A stretch of DNA of 64,000 nucleotides from NCBI GenBank assembly GCA_038380795.1, contig CM076264.1, forward strand, positions 2,544,001 to 2,608,000. Direction: 5' to 3'. The stretch is from Pyrocephalus nanus (taxonomy: Eukaryota > Chordata > Aves > Passeriformes > Tyrannidae). The notes beneath the pieces are model-generated. The model saw only the letters and a list, made by a program, of their open reading frames with translations. It was not told the origin of the DNA and made no database searches. A program made the position numbers and the translations under genes. Of this stretch, positions 1 through 13,600 are shown in pieces; the first letter of the stretch is position 1; every line of letters begins with the position of its first letter.

Positions 1-1794
1 AGTCAGGAAAACAAACCCTAAAAGATAAAATGATTGAGTGCCTCTAAAGGTACCAAGTTTTGCTACCCAGCTGGATCCTTTCTTTATGGAACTCTGCTTT
101 ATAAAGCCACTTAGGGTGCAATTCCGGCGCCATTGGGTGAGCCCTCATTATCTGGGAGATAACGGGACTGTTTACCAGGAGAGGGAGAACTCAGGGCCAC
201 TGGGTACATTAGAAGAATGTTTCATTTGAGAACTGTCAGGTCAAATTGCTTCCACTACTTCTGTTATCCAACTGTGAAAAATATTAGTATGCGTGCTAGG
301 TAGAAAAACAGACTAAATAAATAACAATGACAGAAAAATTCTCTTTCAAGCTTAGGGTTTTTATGCAGTTATTTGTGATTAGTAGTTACAACAGGCAAGA
401 TACCTCCTAGGAGAACCTTTCTCATTAAGAGCCAGAGCTGAAAGCAAAGCTTGAGTGAGTGGAGTGAACAAAGTGTTCAACTGTGGCCAGTCACACTGTG
501 TTACCCTGGGTTTGCAGGGCTGAGACAAATGAGGGGGGGGGAAGCAGAATACAGCTGATAGAACTGTAAATATTTATGTTGTGCTAAAGTACCCTCGGCA
601 GCGTAGGCAAAGGTTCATAAAATATGAAGATAGAAAAGTCCAACCTTCTGCCAGATGGGGTTTGGCAGAACACGGCCAAATAATTTACAGATTATATAAA
701 GAGATTACCTGACTCATCCTCAAACACAGCAGCCTCTGGACTGAATAAATGCAGCCCTTCACAGGCTGCAGTTTCTTCAGAAGGAAGTTAATTAAATTAA
801 GGTTAAGAGGAAAAGAAAAGGCTTCTAAGTCAAAAATCTGCTCTGGAAAGACCCTTCTATGAATAAAACTATTTCTGTAATGGAATGTTTACCTCTTGCC
901 TTCGCTCGTTTGGACTGACTGTTCAAAACTGATCTCCAAGTTCACTCGGTAAGAGAACAAAAGTCCCAGTACTGAGAATACATAAACTTTACTATCTTGT
1001 TTCTGGTTCTTCATAAGAATGTTAAATGTTTCAGAAAGTTCTGATTTCTCATTATTATCATCATCTCCTTGATGGATGGATTCAATCCTTTTTCTTTTTG
1101 CACAAGTGTGGGAAGCTGCCAAAAGGAGGAATTTTGACAGCCTTGGTCTTTTTTTTGTTTGTATTTATGAAAAACAGCTGTGAAAAACAGAAATATTTTT
1201 TTGTTTAGTAGATTCTAATGAATATCCAAGAATGCAAACGAGCCTGTGGGTACTGGAACAAGATGTTCTGTCATTTAGAACTGAGAAGGAACTGCCTACC
1301 TGGCAGTAGGAATCAGCACACAAACAAGTGAAGGTTCCTGTGTGATTACATAGGCCATACAATAATGTTTTATACTTCCAAAACTAGGCTCACATTGCTG
1401 GAACAACACAACCACGATGTGGATGTGGTAGTTTCCCTTCAGACATGGGCCAGGAGAGGGAAGCTGCTGTTCAGGATCAATGTGCCAGTTATTTTCTTCT
1501 TTGAAAAGCCTCTACTTCATATCAGACTCAATTCTTAATTCTACATCACTCTTTCTCTTCCATTTAAAAGGCCACCCAGCACTTTTGTCAGGGTACATAC
1601 AGAAGTCTAAGTTTTCTTTATCCTCCACCCTGATGCAAACAAACAGCAGTGCTGTTTAACACGGGACTAAAGAGAAAAGCAAAACAAATAGAACTTTCAA
1701 ATAAAAAAATGAATGGCATATTTTGTTAGGAAAAAGAACTGCCAATCTCTGAATGGATAACCAGGGACTGTGTCCAAGAGAAGGAGATGATAAA
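1..1794. other. Unique AT-rich noncoding sequence
   Basis: No recognisable exon, RNA gene or clear transposon was found here. A run of nine G lies at 533-541, and two shorter G-runs lie about 20-30 bases upstream. AT-rich words such as TTAATTAAATTAA occur near 788. The stretch around 610-680 faintly resembles the 3' end of a minus-strand CR1 (a CCAACC...TGCCA...GGG...GGCAG spacing), but it is too diverged to call. Open frames are all under 80 codons. Confidence 0.5.
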
Positions 1795-2440
1795 GGGCAG
1801 CATGAGCTTGTTAAGGAGAAATCATGCCAAGCCAATTCAACTTACTTGTAGAGCAAAGAGACCTGGGATCATGAGGAAAACACAAGTTATCCTTGAATTT
1901 ATCACAGTATTCACGAGATACATTAAAAAAAATCTTTGAAGTTAACACTGATTAGACCTGCGCTAGAACATTATGATCAGCTGGGATTCTGTGTTTCAAT
2001 AAAAACCTGGAACATTGGCTAAAGTTCAAAGAGAATCAGCAGAAATTGTAACAGGTCTGGCAGATGTGGCCCAAAGGAAACAAATGCTGGATTAGGATTA
2101 TGCAAACATTGGTGCGTTCCCGTACTCCTAACACAACTAAGTGCTGTGAAATGGAAGAGAGGGGTTCTCTTTCTTCGTGTGTATGTTGAATAAGACAAGG
2201 AAAACAGGATTGAATTGGATCAAGGAAGATTTATGAAAATCTCCAAGTTGTAAAAAGCCCTGCAACTGCAAGATTGGTTCAGGAGGTTTTGGAATATCTC
2301 CACTGGAAAATTAAGAAAGAGCTCTACAGCTGTGTCAGAAATGACAAATACATTTGGTACGTTTTGGGGGGGAGGGAGAATGCAGCGGACTAAATCATCT
2401 CTTGAACTTGCTTCCAGCCTTGTGATTCTCTGATTTCATG
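1795..2440 (+). mobile_element. Ancient, internally deleted CR1 LINE remnant
   Basis: This is a decayed chicken-repeat-1 (CR1) non-LTR retrotransposon in plus orientation. It is recognised by three blocks in the correct CR1 order. First, 1,800-1,845 resembles the reverse-transcriptase segment reading roughly 'QH-FVK-KSC' ahead of the palm domain. Second, 1,948-2,055 encodes LIRPALEH followed by diverged sequence matching the CR1 'LVRPHLEYCVQFW' region and the segment after it. Third, 2,380-2,440 matches the CR1 3' tail: GGACTAAATCATCTCTTGAA, then CTTCCAGCC and TGTGATTCTCTGATTT. Most of the reverse-transcriptase palm domain between blocks one and two is missing, so there is an internal deletion. 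Many indels and stops break every frame, so it is dead. Family assignment is by recall of CR1 consensus features; the exact left boundary is uncertain by tens of bases. Confidence 0.72.
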
Positions 2441-5400
2441 GTACATTCTTTTATAGCACAGAGCTACATGTTTAACATTTTACTGTTTAGAGTATTTCTC
2501 TCAGGAATTACATAATTTTCTTTTATTATTTACTCTTATTATAGTCCTTTCACTTCACATTCAGCATAAATATTGTAACACTGCACTCTCCTCCTTGAGT
2601 TTCTTTATTTCATTAAACTTTTCCCTCTGTGAAATACCCTCTTGAAAATTGCATGGCAGCAATAATAAATGAACCTCAGCAGAAGGAGAGCCGGAGTGGG
2701 AATCGTATAACAGGAGGAATTCTCCTGTTTCATAGCCATTCAACTAATTTATTTCCAGCAGGCCCACTCCATTTCCCTCCCACCAGTGCAGACCCCGGGC
2801 CTGTCCCCACAGCTGTGGCTCAGGGAATACACTCCTGTGGTACAGGCTCAAATAAATGCCTCACAATTTCCTACTGACACCTCCTCTGCAGTTCAAGTGG
2901 TTCCTCTGCCAAACGGGTCAAGGCACAGAGTTTACATTAAACATCACCGTATCCATCAGCAATAAAAAGTGGAGTTTCAGCATTTTGGGGTGTTGATGGA
3001 AACCGAAAAGCTCTCACTGAGACGTAGTGGCTGCAAGGCAAACAGGTGACACCACTCTGCAAAATCCAAGGCACCACCCACTGCTGATTCACCCACAGCT
3101 ATTCCCATCCCTTTTTTAGCCTGCACAGCATTAATAACACAACATTAATCTCTTCTAAGTGTTCCTGGCATTTAGTTCTGCACCTCAGTCCTGAGGTGCT
3201 TCGCCTTCCCCTCTTTCACCACGCAAGCCTCAGGCCCAACCCAACCCACACTGGTTTGCACTGAAAAAAAAGAAAAGAAAATCCTCTAATATTATTCTTT
3301 TATAAGTACAGCATCTCCAGTTCAGGGAATGGAAAGTGCTTTACTAGTATTTATGAATGAAGACTCACAATGCTTTTGTGTTTTCCCTGTGTGCAGATCA
3401 CTGACAAAAGAAAAAAATCCAAGAAGAGCTAAGTGATTTCTCAGAGTTCCAGGATGAGCTTGTGGGAACGCTTAGTTTTAACCACCCTTCACCCAAACTC
3501 TGCTCTTCCTGCTGCAGCCCTCATTAGACACATCCCTGGGATTATAGAGATTGCTTTAGGATGCAAATCCTGGGACATTTACCACTTTGTATGCAGGGGT
3601 CATTCCCTGAAATACCACATACACTTATTCATCTGGGTCACTTTAACTCAGCCTGTTCCTTTTTTCTTGGATTAAGTTTTCAAGGAGAAACCTTTACCAG
3701 TCCCCACTGCAGAGTATCTCTTTATAAGGAGCTGAAAGTACCTGCTTTCCCCTGTCTCTCTGAATGTGTTCTCTCCTTCCAAATCCAATTTGGTTTCTTG
3801 TTTCTTTGAAAAGACACACAGATAAAACACCGCTTCTATTACAACGATGCCAACATTTGCAAACTTGTTAATTCTCTTCCTCTGTCCTAAGGGAGCTCAG
3901 AGGTTAAAACCAGCAAAGGATTTGGAACTTTCCTCCAAAGGCAGGAGGAAAATTGAGTGGTTTTATCTTTCTAACACAGTCGTCAGAGCTTTAACTCAAA
4001 TGCTGTGAAGATGACTTGAATTTTGTAATAAACCCTTTATCACATATCTCAGCTGGGCTAAGGACTTGCACAGAGGCACACATAGTTTGCTGTCGAGATG
4101 GAGCCTTTTACAGATCTCTTTTGGAAGTGGATATTTACGTACAAAACAGCAGTTCAAGATTCAGAGGGTTTAGAGCGCTGTGGCAGAAAAGTATTTTAGT
4201 GTATTTTAGGACTTGGTGTCTGAAATTGAAACTGGACAGATCTCAGGTGCACAGGTCCTTCCAGACATTTACCCTAAAATCCTCTCCTTGCCAAAATAAA
4301 GGTTTTTTTTTTGTTTCTACACAAAGATGGTCAAACCCAGATAAAATAAAGTCTGTGTCTGTTCTGGAAAATGAACTCAGGCAGAGGAGCACTGAAGATG
4401 TTTGCCTGCTTCCTCCATAAGGAGGAGCCTTATGTCTCTCTGAGCCTGCCATTCTGCCATCCTCAGGGACACCAAGATCTCCATGTAATCTGGTGATTTT
4501 CATCAGCTACATCCCTGGTGCTTTATGATGCATCTGAGAGTGAATGTCAGCTTTGGTACATTTTAAAAAAAATCAGTGAGCTGGTAAGTTCAAAGAAGCT
4601 TCCAACCACACTGTGCGGCAGAACATTTAAGAAAACCTAATAGGCCATTGAGTCATTATCCTGATATTTATAACACTAAGAATAATAACATCCTGAGGGA
4701 TGAGAGAATACACAGAGCATGTACAGTCATCCTCCAACCAGCACAGCCTCAGCAGAGGAAGATGCTGTTAAAATAATCTCCCTGATTACAGTCAAAAAAA
4801 AAAGGACACAAATTGCAGAACACATCACATTCTTCCCTCAGCCTTCTGGGAAAGTGCTGGCAAATTCCACATGACGAGCCCTTGGCGAAATGTGAGTGAA
4901 AGAGCCACGATAAGATGAAGAGCTCAAATAAAATCCCCAACTACACACAAGCAGCTAGTCAATGCTGAGGCCTCAGAATTAGCAGATTCTCTGAGGAGCA
5001 AGTAAAAGCAGCAAGTGAAAACCTGTGCAGTTTTATTTAGACAGCCTGTGGTAATGGAGTTTCTAATGCATCTGTGTCAAAATTGTTTCTCTGAGCAGTC
5101 ACCATTGTCTAATTGGTTCTTCATATTCAGCCTCATAGTTAATTATCTCCTAACTGGACAGTAGAATTCTTTGTAAACGTATTTCTCTTCTCAGTCTCTG
5201 CCCTGTGTAACATAACTGACCCTGAGATAGAGCTCCTAGGGGCAAGTAATGCAAATTTGTCATCAGTGAAGGCTGTCTCAAGCAGATTTAGGAAATGTAT
5301 ATTATTTCCATAATCAGTATTTTCTATCACTAAAGCTCCTCTGAGACTCCCATAATGATCCTGTGGGTGCTTTTTGTCTTAATTATATCTGGTTGCTTAA

Positions 5401-6104
5401 GTAGCATCCCTGCTCAGAGACTACAGTTCAGTTCTTGACCCTCTTCCTTAAAAGATGTGGCACAAAAGGACTCGTAAAGACATCTTAGGAACACTGCAGT
5501 TTGCCAGGAGTTGCGTGAGACGTGGGAGCAGCTGCCCCAGGAATTCCTGCCACACAGCTCTGCTGTGCCTGCACGGACCTGCTCCTGCCACTGTCACACA
5601 CAAGGGCTCATTATGGCAAGGGCCCTAAGTGGGAGAGGGGAGGGACAGCCAAAAATTCTTGAAAAGCCTCTGTTCCCAGCATTTTACTTCATATCCCATT
5701 TCCAAAACAGTGAATTGAAATGTCACTGTGCTAATTCCTTCAAACACGGGTATTCATTACAGAGCCAAGGAATCCGTTCTGATCTTTGTTGGGAAAGAAT
5801 GGAGAACTGCACTCAGGGCTGACTGTTTACAGGACAACAAAGGCTGCACAAACCAGCTGCCTTTCCCCAGGCTGCCTGAGCCATCCTCGCAGCAAGGTGG
5901 GAGCAGAGGGGCTGCTGATGCTCGGGTTTCCAGTTCAGAATAATGAATTAGAGTTGGAGAAAGGAGACCAACAGGAATCTTCAGGACGGAAAGGCTGATT
6001 TTTGAGTGCAGGTGGAGGAAGTGTTAACACGATTGAGCTGAACACTCTGTTTTCTTGGCTGCTTGTTCTCCAGGATAGCAGACAGCTCAGCATCCCTGCC
6101 AGCT
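2441..6104. other. Unique noncoding sequence
   Basis: AT-rich single-copy-looking DNA. Open frames of up to about 134 codons occur (for example 4,016-4,420 on plus), but their composition is not coding-like and no domain is recognisable. There are short A/T runs, including A10 at 4,794-4,803. I saw no RNA gene or transposon here. Confidence 0.5.
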
Positions 6105-6360
6105 CCGTGAGAGCCATCCTGTGAGCGCAGCCCGGGCTCCGACCAGCCAGAAAAACCCAGGAGCCCTCCAGCGGCCAGAGCTGCCTCACACCCGGACACA
6201 GTCCCTGTTCCCCGCGTTTACCTCCCTCGTGCAGACCTTTAATGGAAAGACGAGCTATTTTTACCCATTTTGACACTGTTGATGGATGGAGGCCCTGGCA
6301 GGAGTCAAAAGGCTGCCATTTCCTTGGGACTGCTCCTTGCCTTCGGAACTGCCTCGTCCT
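6105..6360. promoter_or_regulatory. GC- and CpG-enriched patch
   Basis: Ten CpG dinucleotides fall between 6,105 and 6,252, including CCCGGG near 6,132 and CCCGCG near 6,212. Two more lie near 6,335 and 6,355. Surrounding DNA is CpG-poor, as expected for methylated vertebrate DNA. A minus-strand open frame of 147 codons (5,935-6,378) crosses the patch but resembles nothing known. This could be a small CpG element, an old exon, or a chance GC-rich segment. No TATA-like word or splice pattern decides between these. Confidence 0.25.
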
Positions 6361-6576
6361 GCTTTCAAATAACCCCAATCTTTTTACTAACTGTGCATGC
6401 TGGAATGTATTGCTTTAGCTGGGCTTCTGGGAAATTAGAGGAGTGATTTATTCTCTAAGTGTTTCAGTAAAAAGTAAGTAGATGACCCTGGCAGAAAACC
6501 TGAGCACATCAGTAGAATTTTAAGTTTGCAAGCTAAGTATTGCACGAGGTTAGCGTGTACCCTCGTGGTCACCAAA

Positions 6577-6590
6577 ACACCCTCTGGTGA
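6577..6590 (-). promoter_or_regulatory. Weak CTCF-like site
   Basis: ACACCCTCTGGTGA reads, on the minus strand, as a match at 11 of 14 positions to the CTCF core as I remember it. A second, poorer CCCTCGTGG word lies 15-20 bases upstream. The match is by eye, and unbound matches of this quality are common. Confidence 0.15.
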
Positions 6591-9500
6591 CTCGCAATTT
6601 ACTCTGCATTCTCTGATTTAAACTCAATTCTCCTTCCACTGAAATGCAAAGAGTCCTTTTATTCTGCAGGCGAAGGGAAGAGATCTAGGAAGAAGACTGA
6701 ACACTTTAGGGGTCAGCATCCCTCTGACCTTTAATAACACATAACCATTACTTGAGGAGGATTAATGGGCTCTTCTGACATTCTTTTGCATGTTGGACTG
6801 TGCTTTCCTCTGAGATACCCTCAGATATTTCACCAGGTTACTCAGGAAGCAGGGCCCTACCCTTTACAAGACTGTACTCGCTGAGATAACACACCCACAG
6901 TGCTGGGATGAAAAGAATCCAGCTCCAGCAGATCTAAGCAAGGCACGGGATACTCTTAGGCACAATGGGGACTTGTCACTTATTTCACCAAAAGTGAAAT
7001 TTGTTCCCCTTTCTAGAGCTTCAAGGAAGAAAAAAAATGGTGTATTAAGGGAAAGCAAATCTTGTTCCTACTCGCCAGCTCTTTACTTAATGTTATTTTT
7101 GACAAGTGCAGTGCCTGATAATCAGGGACATAACTGGGGTTTCGGCATGACAGAGACCAAACTGCAAAGCTCCTGCACTTCTTTCACAGAGCCATGACAC
7201 TCAAAGGCAAGGTGTCATCCTTCAGATAACCTTCAACTGTTAATAATTTTTTGAAGGACTTCTGGAAACGCAGAAGGTAATGTTACAGTATTTTTACCAC
7301 ATTTTGCTGCTGCATTACTTTCAGGAACCCCCCCCACCCAAACAGATTACTACAGATTACAGAGGTAATAGCTGTGCTCTCACCAGAACCACTCGTGGGT
7401 GGTTCACTCTTCCAGAGGAACTGACTGACTCAGACAACTTCATACCTGGCTGTAAAGATGCAGTTACACCTTTCCACCTCAGTGCACATTCCAGCTGCAG
7501 TATCACAGCTCTCTGGGACACCCTGAGCCCTGCTGGACAGTCTGTTTTCTCTTACCCAACTAGCCCAGTACTGTCCTGAGAGGTTCCAATTAAATCACTC
7601 AAATGACAGACTTGCTTTCATCTACAGAGTCACCCAAAAGAATGAATCTCAGTATTTTGGAAGAAGGGTTTTAGGAATTACAGTTGCTAAGTAAATACAG
7701 TTTAAACCCAGGAAAATACTGCTGTATTTTTGATACAAACATCACTTATCAGTTCCCTTTAGCTGAGAAAGACTACTGGATCCCTTCCACTCTCCTCACT
7801 TCAAATCCTAATTCAGCCTCACGAAAATCATTGTTTTTACACCAAGGCTGAATCTGCTCTTTCATAATTTGAGACTGCAGAGAGGCTAGAGAGGTGTAAC
7901 ATGTATTTTTTGCTCACAACAATCCATACCTGCCATATTTTTCTTGCTAATTACTATTTTATGGGAGATAAATTGGTTACTTTTGGTCCAAATGACAAAT
8001 AAGCACAAAGACCTGGATGAATTGTCCCTCCTCTAGGACTGACTTAAGTGCTCTTAATCACTGAAATGATTTCTAAGCCCTCATTTCACAAACCCAAGGA
8101 CTTTCTATTTCAATAATATATCTTTTAGCTCTGCAGAGGAACATGAGTGTGTTATAAATAAGCTATAGCTCTTTCCTACTTTACAGCATGTGAAGGTTAG
8201 CTTTTCCCAGAGATTGCTTGCTACGAAGTAAATATACTGGTGCCCTGCTGATAAGTCCATTATTTCTTTATAGCTGCAAACAAAGCCTGTTCCCCCCTCT
8301 AGATACCTTTGACAAGCTCTTGAAAATATGCCTTGCACAGACACTGCCAGTGAGTCACTCCCAGTATTGCCCCCAGTGCGTTTCAAACAGCTGTGCTTCT
8401 AAAAGCTTGCCCAGAATCTCAGCTGATCTCTGCTCTTCCCAGCCTGGAGGTGAGGAACAAAAACGTGATGGGGGTGGTTCACAAAGGGTCCAGCTGTCAC
8501 CCAACATCAGGAATTGAGTCCCAAAGGTGTGTGGGCCCTTTGCCAACAATCCAATTTTAAATGCAGCATCTCCGTGGATCACAACCCTGACAGCAGTTCG
8601 TGCTGAGTGTCACTGGTCTGTAACCCTGAGGAAGGGTTGGTTCTGCTCCAGAGTTCTGGACTCAGGCACAGGCACAAGGAATTCTTTTCCACCTCCCCAG
8701 GTGCAGCTGGGAAAGGGACAGACAAAGCTTGCCAAGAGTCCAAGGAATGTCAGGACAGGTGGTTCTCAACAGCAATTCAGCAGGGCCTGAATCTCTGATT
8801 CAGGACCAGAGCTGCTACATCTGGAATTTGTCAGTAGACAACGGACCTTCTAAAAGAAAAGTGGGATACATTTCTTAGAGGTAAATGATGGAATTTATTT
8901 CACTTAATCAAGGGCTGCAAAAGCATCGAGGCACACAATGCAAAACAGCCTGAGGTGTTTGCTGTGATGCTCAGGGGCTGAAAAGATCTTGTGACTTGGG
9001 CATGGCAAACAAAACCAGCCCTCTAAAGAACATCACTGGCTTGCTGCATGTGCCAGTGGTCACTGTGGGGCTTTCCTGCTAAGGGAGGAATTCCTTGCAG
9101 GGCACTGAGCTGACTGGAAAACCTAAATTCCTAGGAATAGCAGCAAGTAAAGCACAGGGGGTGCTGAAGTTCCATGGCCCGTGGATAGGCTGTAATCCAG
9201 CTGACCATCCTGGACAAGGCTGGACCACTCTGCAAGGGAAAGGTTGGGCTGCCTGGGGCTGCTGTCATCCATGACTCCTGAATTCCTTCCATCTGATGGC
9301 TCTCCAGAGTACAAAACAGCCCTGATACAGGAGTGTGGGAGCAGAGCCAGCAGTTTAGCCATCCTAAATATGGGAGTCTTTGTTTAACCACATCTCCCAA
9401 TGACATCAGCCATCCCTGAGGTTTCTCAATACCTTGGAAATGGGATTTTTGGTTCCAGTTCTTTGAGTAGTGTCCATATGCTGAGAGGGAGAGAGAAGCT

Positions 9501-10202
9501 GTAAGAAAATGCAGTGATTTTTCACTTCTTTAACATGGAAAAGCACTGCATGCCAAGAAATGTCCTCTTTGTACTTGTTCAGACAAGTTGCTAATGTCTA
9601 TATCACAAGATTCAGGAGATAAAATAATCTCCTTTCTGTGTGCACATGTGGGGAGGAAAAGGGCTGGCAGCATGTAAATTTTGACTCTGTTGAAAGCACA
9701 GCCCTGTGGGAATAACTTCCTACCATGCTCAGCTGCAAGGAGGAAGCTCTGCTGGAGAGAAGAAACAGGAGGATCTTTGTGAATGCTGCCTTTTCCCCCT
9801 CTGTGCCTGTCGAGATTTAGCAAGTCCTTCCCCACAGTCTCATTGGCTGAGTTGGAGTGATCTCTTCTCCAAAGGGGTGGGAAAGGAGGGCTCTTTATTT
9901 TAAACATATGGTGAAAATGCTGAATATAATGTTGGGAATTTGCAGCTGGGAACCGGAGAGCAAAAAGGATATGAATATACCAAAAAAACACCAGAAAGGC
10001 TCAGAAAGGGGGAAGGAATAAGCAAGATCTTTGCAGCTGGAATAGGGCAGGATTTGCACATTCAGTTTATTTATTATTCCAAAATAAACTGAAAACAAGG
10101 CTTAGAAGTGCAAATGTGCAGCCGAGCAGTGGAAGGGTGGGCAATGCTTGTAGAGAACATTTTTTAAAGATTAGTCACTTTAATATGCCCATATGTATCT
10201 TC
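6591..10202. other. Unique noncoding sequence
   Basis: No exon, RNA gene or transposon recognised. A homopolymer C8 with flanking Cs lies near 7,328. A 153-codon frame on minus (9,530-9,991) is the second longest in the window. It has no recognisable domain, and I treat it as chance. Confidence 0.5.
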
Positions 10203-10217
10203 AAAAAAAAAAAAAAA
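10203..10217. repeat. A15 homopolymer
   Basis: Fifteen consecutive A. The sequence just upstream is AT-rich and has no recognisable retrocopy body, so a retrotransposition tail cannot be claimed. Confidence 0.9.
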
Positions 10218-10644
10218 TGGACCAGATTCCCTGTGGGTGTAAAAGGCAGCAGTTCATAGAACTCAATTATTTATATTAGCAGAGTCTCTAGCTAATGTTT
10301 CTACTCCTGGCAAACACCAAAGTATAACAACTCCACAAAAACACACATTGAGCAGCAAAGTGGGGAAGAGCAGACCTTGCAGAAAGTGCTTCTCTCCCTG
10401 CTAAAAATACATATTATGCTTCAAGTTTAAAAAGATTTTGCTCTAGAAGTCTACTTTGCTCAAGCTGTGCAGCCAATTTTAGTGGCTCCCACGTGTCACA
10501 ACACTAAATATTTGTGCCAGCCTGCCCATTCTTAATGGAGGGTGTTTATTTGTTTGCTTTCCAAGCAGCCACTGAGGTGAAACCTATCTGGCAATATACA
10601 GCATATTGAGAGAATAACACCAGCTCTGATGCTCATACATATCC

Positions 10645-10672
<28 letters not shown>
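10645..10672. repeat. (AT)14 microsatellite
   Basis: A perfect 28-bp AT dinucleotide run, preceded by the imperfect ATACATATCC and followed by GTCTTGG. It is self-complementary, so it can extrude as a hairpin, and it is likely to vary in length between individuals. Confidence 0.97.
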
Positions 10673-10675
<3 letters not shown>

Positions 10676-13600
10676 TTGGTATAAATTTTATTTTCTTCTC
10701 TATTTTTACCTTAACTCCCTATTTTTCCTGAGTATTTCTTAGAAAGAACCTTGAAAGGTGAATTCCACACATTATGCTTCACACACACAAGCTGTGACTG
10801 GAGTCTGACCTATTGTTTTTTTTGTGTCTTCAAAGAGGGATGGAAGATAAGGGATTTTTAATCAATAATTGGATCAAATGCAAAGCCATAAGCTTTCTTC
10901 TTTTATAACACACCAATACAAAACTGGAATCACACAAATGTTTCAGGAAAAAATTCTCAAAAAATGAGGAAAAAAAATGGTCACATCCTTCTAAAGGACA
11001 ATTAACATCTTACAGGGGTACAAAATATTCTTTTTATAGGACTTGGAACTTTTGTGCCAATATTTAACAAATAGAGCATCACATGCCACTCAAAGGCCCA
11101 AATTCACTTCCCATTTACAGTCAAATCCTTCTCAAGGATAAAGAAATACAATTTCAAAATAAATCTGGTCTTAAAGATGTTGGCTTATGATCCTGCTCGA
11201 GAAATCTTCATTATAACCTGAGAGAAAGAATTCTTCTAAGTAACTCTGACACGGTATTTGGACAGCTGTTTAATAACAACATGAAATCCTGCTGGTTGAG
11301 CTCTATTCTAGTTTCTCCTTGTGCTTCCAGCTGGCCCGTGCCTGGTCCAAGGGGAACGGAGACAAGAGCCAAAGATACACATTGCTCTGTGCAAGGATCG
11401 GAGAGAGGAAAGGCTGAGAGCCAAGCCAGCCCCTCTGCTTCTAGGTGCCTTGGGCTGGAATTCACACCAACACTGGCCAGAACTGGAATTCCATAAGGGA
11501 ATGCAGACACAGATGTCATATTTCTATGCATGTGGTCCAAGACCACTGCAGTCTTTTCATGGCTTTTTGGTTGCACTCACTGAGGGATGACCCATCTCCC
11601 CGGAGGGATGAGGGTTGGACCTCTCTGTGGAAAAACCCAGTGACCCAAGGATATCCAGGGAAAACTGACTGGGACCTCCTCATGGAAAACCTGCACCCTA
11701 AGTCTACAATGGGAAAATGTTGGGATACATAGGAACTCATTCCTGTTTAGCTATACATAACCTCATTGGGTGGGGTTAAACCATCTGAAAAGGAGAGTTC
11801 ACAATTCGTGCAGCTTGTTGGAAAAACAGCACTGGAAGGATGTTTTATCTGAATATGCAAGTCTATTAAAGTCAAAACCATGAAAACACATGGATTTTAT
11901 CTTTTGTTTCAGAAGAAAGCAGAAAAAAAGTTAAAAGCCATGTCACTGTAAAATCAAAACAATTCTGTGTTTAAAATACCAGCAATATTTCTTCATTAAG
12001 AGATCTGAGACATTAACATTTTGTTCCACTCTTTGGTGTAACCAGACTTCAAAATTTCTCAAGCTTTCTGGTTTTGCACAGCTCCAAAATTTAGTTGCCA
12101 GTTCCTGAAGTGTTTTCCAGTCTATGCCTGCAACTATAATGGAACAGGAACAAGACAGACTGTAAGAAAGCCTCACACCTTATTCCTTGGCCGAGTCTTG
12201 CAGTGTATAATGGCTTTCATTTCTAATAACTTTGCTACTATGTGACAGAATTCCCCATCAGTCCAATGCCTCAGCTTGTTTTATATACAGATCCTGCAGT
12301 CCTGAGGGCGCACACACAAGCTGCACAGTCTGTGACTCCACTGCACTACACAGAAGTTTTAATGCCGTGCATTAGCAGTAATGGTATATTAAACCTCAAA
12401 ATGACTGTGCCCTAACCGTGGAGCAAGGGTTTGGGTGAGATTTAGGATGTCTAGCAGCTGATACAGGAGCTCTGCACATGAAGTTTTCCTTTCCCCTTTG
12501 CTCACCACACCGATTTACTCGCAACGCTGCCCGAATGCAACTGCCTGATGTGGAGCCTCTGCATGACGCCTTCACCTTCCATCAGTGTCCTGCAGAACCT
12601 GCCTTGTCACGGCCCAGAAAGGGGTTTGTGGTGAAATGAGAAAGCATTTACTGTAGGTCAGGTGGGATTTGACACGCTTCACATGGAAAGCTCCTCCTTT
12701 GTTTAAATGTGTGTCACATCAGGCCTTTTGAATGTTTTGCTTCAGCAGCCCCACACCTGGGAACCAGTCCCTTGGTGTCCTGCACCACCTGCAGTGACAA
12801 CTGCTCAGGAACAGTCACCCCCCAGGAATCGCTCTGGGTGAATTAATTCACGTTGTGCAACGTAGACTCTAAACTGTGTGCCTACACTGCCAGTGGAAGG
12901 TTTATATAGAATGATTCCTGCTCATTTGTAGGCAAATTCAAACTAGCATTTTGCCGGAGCAATTATTGGATTTGTCACAGTTTAAAAAAAGAGCCATGGG
13001 AGTTCTAATTTTTTGTTCCTTCCTATTTTTTTTTTTTTACCATTAATAGATAAATTTTCCAACCCACTCAATTGCTCCCACAAGCAATTTTTACCTAACT
13101 AAACTGTTCCTAAGTATCTACATTTCAAAGTCCTGTTTTGCATATTTGCTGCAAGGAAGAGTAGATTAGTTTTAGCACCAAAAATCTTGACAGAACTGAA
13201 AGCACTGTGCACACAGAGGGATGGCACGTTGATCTGAGGGTACCAATACAGGCCTAATTTATACAATATATCATGTTGTGTGGGAAGGACACTGGGAAAT
13301 GCTCCAAGCTGGGAGGCAGCCACACATACATCCCTATCTAGAGGTCAGTCTAGTCATTTAGATATAAGCACAGGAAAATTTACTCCAAATTCAGAAGTTC
13401 TTCCTGAATTTAGCTCAGAGTATTAATATTAACATACAAGGCCCTGGATAGAATCTATATGATTTCTTTATCATATTTTATTTTATTTTTTTTTTACCCT
13501 GCCAGCAACAAAACAATAAACCAGTGAAACACCACACCTTGCAAGACAGAGAAACTAAAGCTTAATTTGCTTTCCTTCATGAAGGCAAATATTCCCCTTG

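Noticed and set aside
500..545. Possible G-quadruplex ending in G9
   Set aside because: Only three separated G-runs with one long loop; it does not meet the usual four-run pattern.
605..690. Possible very old CR1 3' end on minus
   Set aside because: CCAACC and TGCCA/GGCAG words agree, but the flanks do not; could be chance.
4016..4420. 134-codon open frame on plus
   Set aside because: Does not begin with a supported start context and shows no protein similarity I recognise.
5935..6378. 147-codon open frame on minus across a CpG-enriched patch
   Set aside because: The translation resembles no family; the GC-rich composition lowers stop frequency. Kept only as a composition observation.
9530..9991. 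153-codon open frame on minus
   Set aside because: No recognisable domain, no coding-like composition and no splice or promoter context; a frame of this length can arise by chance among six frames of 64 kb.
12640..12710. Possible CR1 reverse-transcriptase trace (TTTGACAC...CACATGG)
   Set aside because: Only a few words agree and spacing is off; weaker than the block at 24,015-24,053.
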